Source: Thermoleophilia bacterium | Lineage (GTDB): Bacteria > Actinomycetota > Thermoleophilia > Gaiellales > Gaiellaceae | NCBI GenBank assembly: GCA_023382435.1 | Contig: JAHDVS010000017.1 | Span: 1-44,344 of the forward strand | Direction of reading: 5' to 3' | DNA length: 44,344 nt | Part shown: positions 40,254-44,344 of the stretch, one piece after another | How the letters are laid out: each line of letters begins with the position of its first letter | Numbering within the stretch: the stretch's first letter is position 1 | Notes under the pieces: model-generated | Database searches by the model: none | Told to the model about the DNA's origin: nothing | What the model saw: only the letters and a program-made list of their open reading frames with translations | Position numbers and translations under genes: made by a program

Positions 40254-41549
40254 GTGGAGGAGCCCGGCTCGCCCGTCGTCGTCCTCGACGACGACCCCAC
40301 CGGGGCGCAGGCGGTCACGGGCGTGCCCGTGCTCCTCGAGTGGACGCCCGAGACTCTGCGCGAGGCCGCGCGCTCCGGCCCGCCCGCGATCCATCTGATC
40401 ACGAATCACCGCGCCTTCGCACCCGGCCGGGCCCGCCGAATCGTCTTCGAGGCGGCGCGGGCGGCGGCCGAGGCGCTTCCCGGGGCCCGCCTCGTCCTGC
40501 GCGGCGACTCGACCCTGCGCGCCCATCTCCTCGAGGAGTACCTCGGCCTGCGGGAGGCGGCGTTCCCGGGCGAGGACAGGCCGCTTCTGCTCGTCCCGGC
40601 GCTCCCCGCGGCCGGGCGGATCACGATCGGCGGCGTGCACTTGCTCGAGCGAGGAGGTGGGCGGCTTCCCCTCCACGAGACCGAGTATGCGCGCGATCCG
40701 GCGTTCGCCTACTCGGACGCCCGCCTCCTCAACTGGGCGGAGGAGCGCTCGGGCGGCTACTTCCACGCGCGGGACGGGGTCGAGCTGCATCTCGAGGAGC
40801 TCCGGTCTCGCGGCGGAGACGCGGTGGCGGCAGGGCTTCTGAGGCTCGCCGGCCGGGCGGCGGTATGCGCACCGGACGCCGAGACGGTCGACGACCTGCG
40901 GGCGATCGCCGCCGGGCTCCGGCGGGCCGACGCCGGCGGCGTCGCCGCGGTCGTGCGCTCGGCACCGACGTTCGTCGGCGTCCTCGCGGGGAACCTAGCG
41001 GCCGGGTACGTCGAGATGCCGGTCGCGAGACGCGGGCTGCTCGTTCTCTGCGGCTCGTACGTCCCGACGACCACGCGCCAGCTCGCCGCCCTGCTCCAGG
41101 AGCATCCGGGGAGCCTCGTCGAGGTCGATGCCGTCGCCCTCGCGTCCGGCCGCGCCGGGCCGGAGGTCGCTCGGGCGGCCCGCGAGGCGGAGGCGCTGCT
41201 CGGGCGCGGTCGCCTCGCCGTCGTCGCCACACCTCGGGAGCGGCCCGAGGGGACGGCGACGCTCGCGGCGGGCGAGTTGATCGCCGAGAACCTCGCCCGC
41301 GTCGCCGCTACTCTCGACGGCGTGCCCGATGTGGTGCTCGCCAAGGGCGGGATCACGTCGGCGGTCACGCTTCGCGTCGGACTCGGCGCCGAGTCCGCGT
41401 TCGTCGTCGGGCCCGTCGCCGACGGGATCGCGCTCTGGCAGGTCGCGCGGCCTGGCCGCGAGACCCTGCCCTACGTCGTCTTCCCCGGGAACGTCGGCGG
41501 CGACCGCCTGCTCGCTGAGGTCGCCGCGCGTATCCTCGGCTCGCTGTGA
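40254..41549 (+). CDS. Four-carbon acid sugar kinase family protein (DUF1537; OtnK/OiaK-like)
   Basis: 431-residue ATP-dependent sugar-acid kinase, GTG start. The N-terminal domain begins VVVLDDDPTGAQAVTGVPVL, the DDxTG signature that binds substrate, followed by ITNHRAFAP and LRGDSTLRAHLLEEYLGLRE. LPALPAAGRITIGGVHLLE-like wording near 120 is typical. The C-terminal nucleotide-binding domain has VLCGSYVPTTTRQLAAL and VLAKGGITSAVTLRVGLG. Characterised members phosphorylate threonate, erythronate or 3-oxo-isoapionate. Four-base overlap with the aldolase gene implies that the phosphorylated product is the aldolase substrate. Confidence 0.92.
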   Translation: MEEPGSPVVVLDDDPTGAQAVTGVPVLLEWTPETLREAARSGPPAIHLITNHRAFAPGRARRIVFEAARAAAEALPGARLVLRGDSTLRAHLLEEYLGLREAAFPGEDRPLLLVPALPAAGRITIGGVHLLERGGGRLPLHETEYARDPAFAYSDARLLNWAEERSGGYFHARDGVELHLEELRSRGGDAVAAGLLRLAGRAAVCAPDAETVDDLRAIAAGLRRADAGGVAAVVRSAPTFVGVLAGNLAAGYVEMPVARRGLLVLCGSYVPTTTRQLAALLQEHPGSLVEVDAVALASGRAGPEVARAAREAEALLGRGRLAVVATPRERPEGTATLAAGELIAENLARVAATLDGVPDVVLAKGGITSAVTLRVGLGAESAFVVGPVADGIALWQVARPGRETLPYVVFPGNVGGDRLLAEVAARILGSL

Positions 41550-42382
41550 TCGTCCGGTTCAGCGAGATCCTCACGGAGCGGCGCCGCCGCGGCACGGCCG
41601 CGGGGGCATTCACCTGCTACAACCTCGCGACCGCTGCGGGCGTCGTGCGCGCGGCCACGGCCCGGGGCGCCGGCGTGATCCTCCTCGTCGGCGAGAGGTC
41701 GTTCCGCGCCGAAGGTGGCGACTTCCTCGTCGCCGCTCTCCGAGCGATCGCCGTACGCGCCCCTGTCCCGACGGCGGTTCAGCTCGACCACGTCGCCGAC
41801 CTCGAGCTGATCGAGGCGGCGTTCGAGCTCGGTGTCGGCGCGGTGATGGCCGACGGGTCGCGTCTTCCTCTCGACGAGAACGCTGCGTTTGTTCGGCGAG
41901 CGGTCGAGATCGCCCGACGCCACGGCGGCGAGGTCGAGGCCGAGCTCGGCCACGTCGCGGGCGACGAGGACGTGGCGCAGCTCGCGGCGGTCGGCGCGCT
42001 CACGGACCCCGCGGAGGCAGCGGCCTTCGTGGAGCGGACCGGCGCCGCCTGCCTCGCCGTCTCGATCGGGAACGTCCACGGCGTCTACCGCCGGTCGCCC
42101 GCGCTCGACTGGGCGCGGCTCGAGGCGATCCGGGAGCGCGTCGGCGTCCCGCTCTCTCTCCACGGCGCCTCCGGGCTTCCCGGGGAGGACCTGCGGCGCG
42201 CCATCGAGCGCGGGATCGCCAAGGTGAACGTCAACACGGAGCTTCGCGAGCGGTACCTGGAGGTGCTCGCCGACCGGCTCCAGTGGGCGCGAGACGGGGC
42301 CCGCGTCCTCGAGCTCGAGCTCGTGCTCGCCGACGCGATCGCGGCCGCGGCCGGCGCGAAGCTCGACGCCCTCGCCGGGTAG
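41546..42382 (+). CDS. Class II fructose-bisphosphate-aldolase-family protein
   Basis: 278-residue zinc-dependent aldolase family. AFTCYNLATAAGVVRAATAR is the N-terminal motif, VQLDHVADLELIEAAFELGV carries the first zinc histidine and the catalytic Asp, VMADGSRLPLDEN follows, SIGNVHGVY and SLHGASGLPGEDL hold the other zinc histidines, and IAKVNVNTELRERYLEVL the phosphate-binding end. All active-site residues are present. Coupled by GTGA to the DUF1537 kinase, so it should split a phosphorylated sugar acid to triose- or glycolaldehyde-size products rather than act in glycolysis. Confidence 0.9.
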   Translation: MIVRFSEILTERRRRGTAAGAFTCYNLATAAGVVRAATARGAGVILLVGERSFRAEGGDFLVAALRAIAVRAPVPTAVQLDHVADLELIEAAFELGVGAVMADGSRLPLDENAAFVRRAVEIARRHGGEVEAELGHVAGDEDVAQLAAVGALTDPAEAAAFVERTGAACLAVSIGNVHGVYRRSPALDWARLEAIRERVGVPLSLHGASGLPGEDLRRAIERGIAKVNVNTELRERYLEVLADRLQWARDGARVLELELVLADAIAAAAGAKLDALAG

Positions 42383-42417
42383 CCGGCAGCGCACGGCGGC
42401 TGGAATGCCGCATGGTG

Positions 42418-42423
42418 TAAGCT
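42418..42423 (+). promoter_or_regulatory. Putative -10 box (TAAGCT) of the GntR gene
   Basis: TAAGCT ends 9 bases before the ATG at 42433 and no ribosome binding site is present, so a leaderless or nearly leaderless transcript separate from the aldolase operon is likely. Confidence 0.4.
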
Positions 42424-42432
42424 CGGAAACCA

Positions 42433-43203
42433 ATGGCGTCGGAGCGAGAACCGGTGAAGCAGGACGGGAGCCCCGCCCTGTTCGAGCAAGTCACTCGCGA
42501 GGCTCGGCTCTCGGACAAAGTCGCCGACATGATGCTCAAGACCATCCTGTCGAGGCGCCTCAAGGCAGGAGACCGCCTGCCCTCCGAGCGGGAGCTCGGC
42601 GAGCAGTTCGGGGTCTCCCGCACGGTCATCCGCGAGGCCGTGCGGGCGCTTGCTGCAAAAGGACTGATCGAGGTCCGGTCGGGCAGCGGTCTGCGCGTGG
42701 CCGCGGTCGACGCGGCAGCGGTGAGCGAGTCGATGAGCCTCTTCCTTCGCGGCTCCACGCTGGACTATCCAAAGGTGCACGAGATCCGCGCGACCCTCGA
42801 GGTGCAGATGGCAGGCGTCGCCGCGGAACGCCGAGGCGAGGAAGACATTCAGAGCCTCACCGAGGCGTGCGAGCGGATGGAGGCATCGGTCGACGATGTC
42901 CAGGCCGCCGCCGTGAACGACGTCGAGTTTCACCGCGAGATCGCCCGCGCCACCCACAACGAGCTCTACCTCGTCCTTCTCGACGCGATCGGCGAGGCCC
43001 AGCTCGAGGTCCGGCGCGGCAACCTCGCGGCGGGAGCCAGCGGCGAGACCCTGGCGCACCACCGGAGCATCCTCGAGGCGATCGTTGCCGGCGACGCGGC
43101 TCGCGCCCGCAAGGCGATGCGCGCGCACCTCGACAGCGTCGAGCGGGCGTGGCGCGAGCGGATGCAGGTCGGCGCCGACGCCGCTGCCGCGCTGGCCGGC
43201 TGA
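42433..43203 (+). CDS. FadR-subfamily GntR transcriptional regulator
   Basis: 256 residues. The winged helix-turn-helix (residues about 25-95) reads RLKAGDRLPSERELGEQFGV then SRTVIREAVRALAAKGLIEV and RSGSGLRV. The FCD ligand domain follows, with VNDVEFHREIARATHN, ETLAHHRSILEAIVAGD and MRAHLDSVERAW supplying the Asp and His residues that bind a metal and a carboxylate ligand. Such proteins are typical repressors of sugar-acid pathways and release DNA on binding the pathway acid. It is the only regulator in the island and the best candidate to bind the shared motif at 24152, 25583, 39119 and 43280 or the palindrome at 36283. Confidence 0.93.
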   Translation: MASEREPVKQDGSPALFEQVTREARLSDKVADMMLKTILSRRLKAGDRLPSERELGEQFGVSRTVIREAVRALAAKGLIEVRSGSGLRVAAVDAAAVSESMSLFLRGSTLDYPKVHEIRATLEVQMAGVAAERRGEEDIQSLTEACERMEASVDDVQAAAVNDVEFHREIARATHNELYLVLLDAIGEAQLEVRRGNLAAGASGETLAHHRSILEAIVAGDAARARKAMRAHLDSVERAWRERMQVGADAAAALAG

Positions 43204-43276
43204 GCTCGAGCCGACGGAGCGGTTCAGCATCTCGTCGACTGGCGAGCTCCGCGCGCGACGCTCTGCTCGCATTCTC

Positions 43277-43308
43277 GATCGTATGGTCGTATCGTATGCT
43301 CGTATGAC
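43277..43308. promoter_or_regulatory. Tandem 13-base operator-like repeats
   Basis: CGTATGGTCGTAT (43280-43292) is directly followed by CGTATGCTCGTAT (43293-43305), two abutting copies with one mismatch, then GAC. The 13-mer resembles CGTACGGCTGTAT in the lactonase control region (39119-39131). It ends at the start codon of the VOC gene, so bound protein would block its transcription start. Confidence 0.6.
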
Positions 43309-43806
43309 ATGTACCCCAGCGAGAGCGCCTCGACGGACAGTGGCTCGACGGTGACCGCTCTACGCCGGCTCGACCATGTAGCGGTCGCTGTCACCAGTAC
43401 GGAAGCGGCGCTCCCCTACTTTCGTGACCGGTTGGGCCTGGCCGTCGTCTCGAGCGAAGAGCTGCAGACGCCGCGCGTCCGGCTCACCTACCTCGACTGC
43501 GGGAACGCCTTTCTCCAGCTCGTCGAGCCACTCTCCCCAGACACGGAGATCGCCCGCTTCCTCGAGGAGCACGGCGAGGGCCTCCACCACATCTGCTTCG
43601 GCGTCGACGACGTCCCGAGCGCGCTCGCCTCCCTCTCCGACGACGACGCCCCGGCCCGACTTGGCAGCGGCCGGGGTCGCGTCTCGGCCTTCGTCCCCGG
43701 CTCCCTCCCCCACGGAGTCCGCCTCGAATGCACCGAGTTCAGCCCGGACGAGGACATCGACCACGTCGCCGGCTGGCTCTCGCGCACCCGGGAGCAACGC
43801 GCGTGA
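43309..43806 (+). CDS. VOC-family protein, methylmalonyl-CoA epimerase-like
   Basis: 165 residues with two betaalphabetabetabeta modules. LRRLDHVAVAVTSTEAALPY, ARFLEEHGEGLHHICFGVDD and GVRLECTEF provide the His, His and Glu that bind a divalent metal. The FLEEHGEGLHHICFGV segment is strongly like methylmalonyl-CoA epimerases, which would follow propionyl-CoA carboxylase (pccB at the left edge). A start at the GTG at 43351 (VTALRRLDHV) would remove a poorly conserved N-terminal tail. The operator-like repeats in front suggest membership in the sugar-acid regulon instead, so the substrate remains open. Confidence 0.75.
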   Translation: MYPSESASTDSGSTVTALRRLDHVAVAVTSTEAALPYFRDRLGLAVVSSEELQTPRVRLTYLDCGNAFLQLVEPLSPDTEIARFLEEHGEGLHHICFGVDDVPSALASLSDDDAPARLGSGRGRVSAFVPGSLPHGVRLECTEFSPDEDIDHVAGWLSRTREQRA

Positions 43807-43871
43807 GCGGGCTCGAGCAGGCCACGCTCGATCACCGCCGCGCGCTCCCGGCGTTCCGGTCGAGCGGCCTA

Positions 43872-43877
43872 TAGGCT
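43872..43877 (+). promoter_or_regulatory. Putative leaderless -10 box (TAGGCT)
   Basis: TAGGCT ends 6 bases before the GTG at 43884; no ribosome binding site is visible. Confidence 0.5.
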
Positions 43878-43883
43878 GCTCGC

Positions 43884-44285
43884 GTGCACCCGGCCGGACG
43901 GATGGCGCTTCGGGTCCTCGGGATCGGGGCGCTCGTCGCGGGCGGGCTGGCGGTCGCGGTCGCGGCGGTGGCAGCGGCGATCCTGCTCGGGCCGCTCGTC
44001 TTCTGGTTGGCCTGGAACGTCCTCGACTTCGGGCCCGCGCTCGGCCTCCCGGAGCTCGGCTTCTGGGCGATCGTGCTCGCGACGCTGTTCCTCGTGCTCG
44101 GCTGGTTCGGCAAGGTCCTCATCACCGGAATCGTCTTCCTCGTCGATCCCTCCTGGCTCGACCGCGCCGCCGAGCTGCACTGGCCGGAGCCGAGCTTCCG
44201 CAACTTCGTGGCGGTCGCGCTGCTCGCCGTGCTTGCCTCGCGACCGCACGCGCACGCGGGCGGTCGCGACAAGCGAGGGCGCTGA
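43884..44285 (+). CDS. Small membrane protein of unknown function
   Basis: 133 residues, GTG start supported by the TAGGCT box 6 bases upstream. Two or three hydrophobic segments are visible: RVLGIGALVAGGLAVAVAAV with its continuation AAAILLGPLVFWLAWNVL, then GFWAIVLATLFLVLGWFGKV. The C-terminus is soluble and ends HAHAGGRDKRGR, with His residues and positive charge. I recognise no family. It is the last gene; the remaining 59 bases hold nothing I can name. Confidence 0.7.
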   Translation: MHPAGRMALRVLGIGALVAGGLAVAVAAVAAAILLGPLVFWLAWNVLDFGPALGLPELGFWAIVLATLFLVLGWFGKVLITGIVFLVDPSWLDRAAELHWPEPSFRNFVAVALLAVLASRPHAHAGGRDKRGR

Positions 44286-44344
44286 GCCCGCTAGATGGTT
44301 GATTCCACGGGGTTAGGCGACATAGGCGACGAGCGAGCGGCTTG

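Noticed and set aside
44286-44344. tRNA or attachment site at the right edge
   Set aside because: No cloverleaf can be drawn and no TTC-type T-loop is present.

Overview
The window is very GC-rich and densely coded, with long shadow ORFs opposite most genes, frequent GTG starts and four-base stop/start overlaps. Gene content points to an actinobacterium: a fused biotin carboxylase/BCCP acyl-CoA carboxylase alpha chain, PccB and a possible epsilon-like small protein, a MoaD-MoaE fusion, leaderless promoters, and an operon laid out like the mycobacterial Rv0081-Rv0087 locus. My best guess is class Thermoleophilia (Gaiellales/Solirubrobacterales-like). That placement is inference from gene content, not a phylogeny.

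Region 1 (1-16 kb) is housekeeping. It holds the 3' part of pccB; a GGDEF/HD-GYP protein whose HD site is degenerate; a secreted NlpC/P60 peptidase; a small carboxylase-epsilon-like ORF; a GNAT protein and pgsA; the carboxylase alpha chain; a REP-like inverted pair between convergent genes; a DrrAB-type ABC exporter; a decayed P-loop kinase; a PRC-barrel protein; the MoaD-MoaE fusion; bioY; and selA-selB. A secreted HEFFH metalloprotease follows.

Region 2 (16-24 kb) starts with a Phd/VapC toxin-antitoxin pair whose toxin carries an in-frame amber codon, then a textbook tRNA-Sec (selC). Next is a seven-gene operon with overlapping reading frames: an ArsR-family regulator followed by six subunits of a membrane-bound, group 4 [NiFe]-hydrogenase/complex I-like enzyme.

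Region 3 (24-43 kb) is a sugar-acid uptake and catabolism island. A plus-strand operon encodes a carbohydrate ABC importer (ATPase, Tat lipoprotein, two permeases) followed by a ketol-acid reductoisomerase (KARI) homologue that carries one in-frame amber codon. A minus-strand operon encodes a D-apionate-lactonase-like protein, an SDR, a PanE-like reductase, a metallo-beta-lactamase-fold hydrolase, a fumarylacetoacetase-family enzyme, a frameshifted D-2-hydroxyacid dehydrogenase and an HpcH/HpaI aldolase. A divergent plus-strand operon encodes an extended SDR, a four-carbon-acid-sugar (DUF1537) kinase and a class II aldolase, followed by a FadR-type GntR regulator. Lactonase, KARI homologue and DUF1537 kinase together suggest catabolism of a branched sugar acid such as D-apionate, whose known route needs reverse-KARI chemistry. 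A shared operator-like motif (core GGCTGTAYGAY) lies before both halves of the transporter and in the lactonase/epimerase divergent region. Related repeats lie just after the GntR gene, so the island looks like one regulon.

The island shows wear: the amber codon, the frameshift and a truncated epimerase at a visible recombination junction near 31.95 kb. The window ends with a methylmalonyl-CoA-epimerase-like VOC protein and a small membrane protein. Many genes have a TANNNT -10 box (often TAGGCT) ending 6-9 bases before the start codon, which indicates widespread leaderless transcription.
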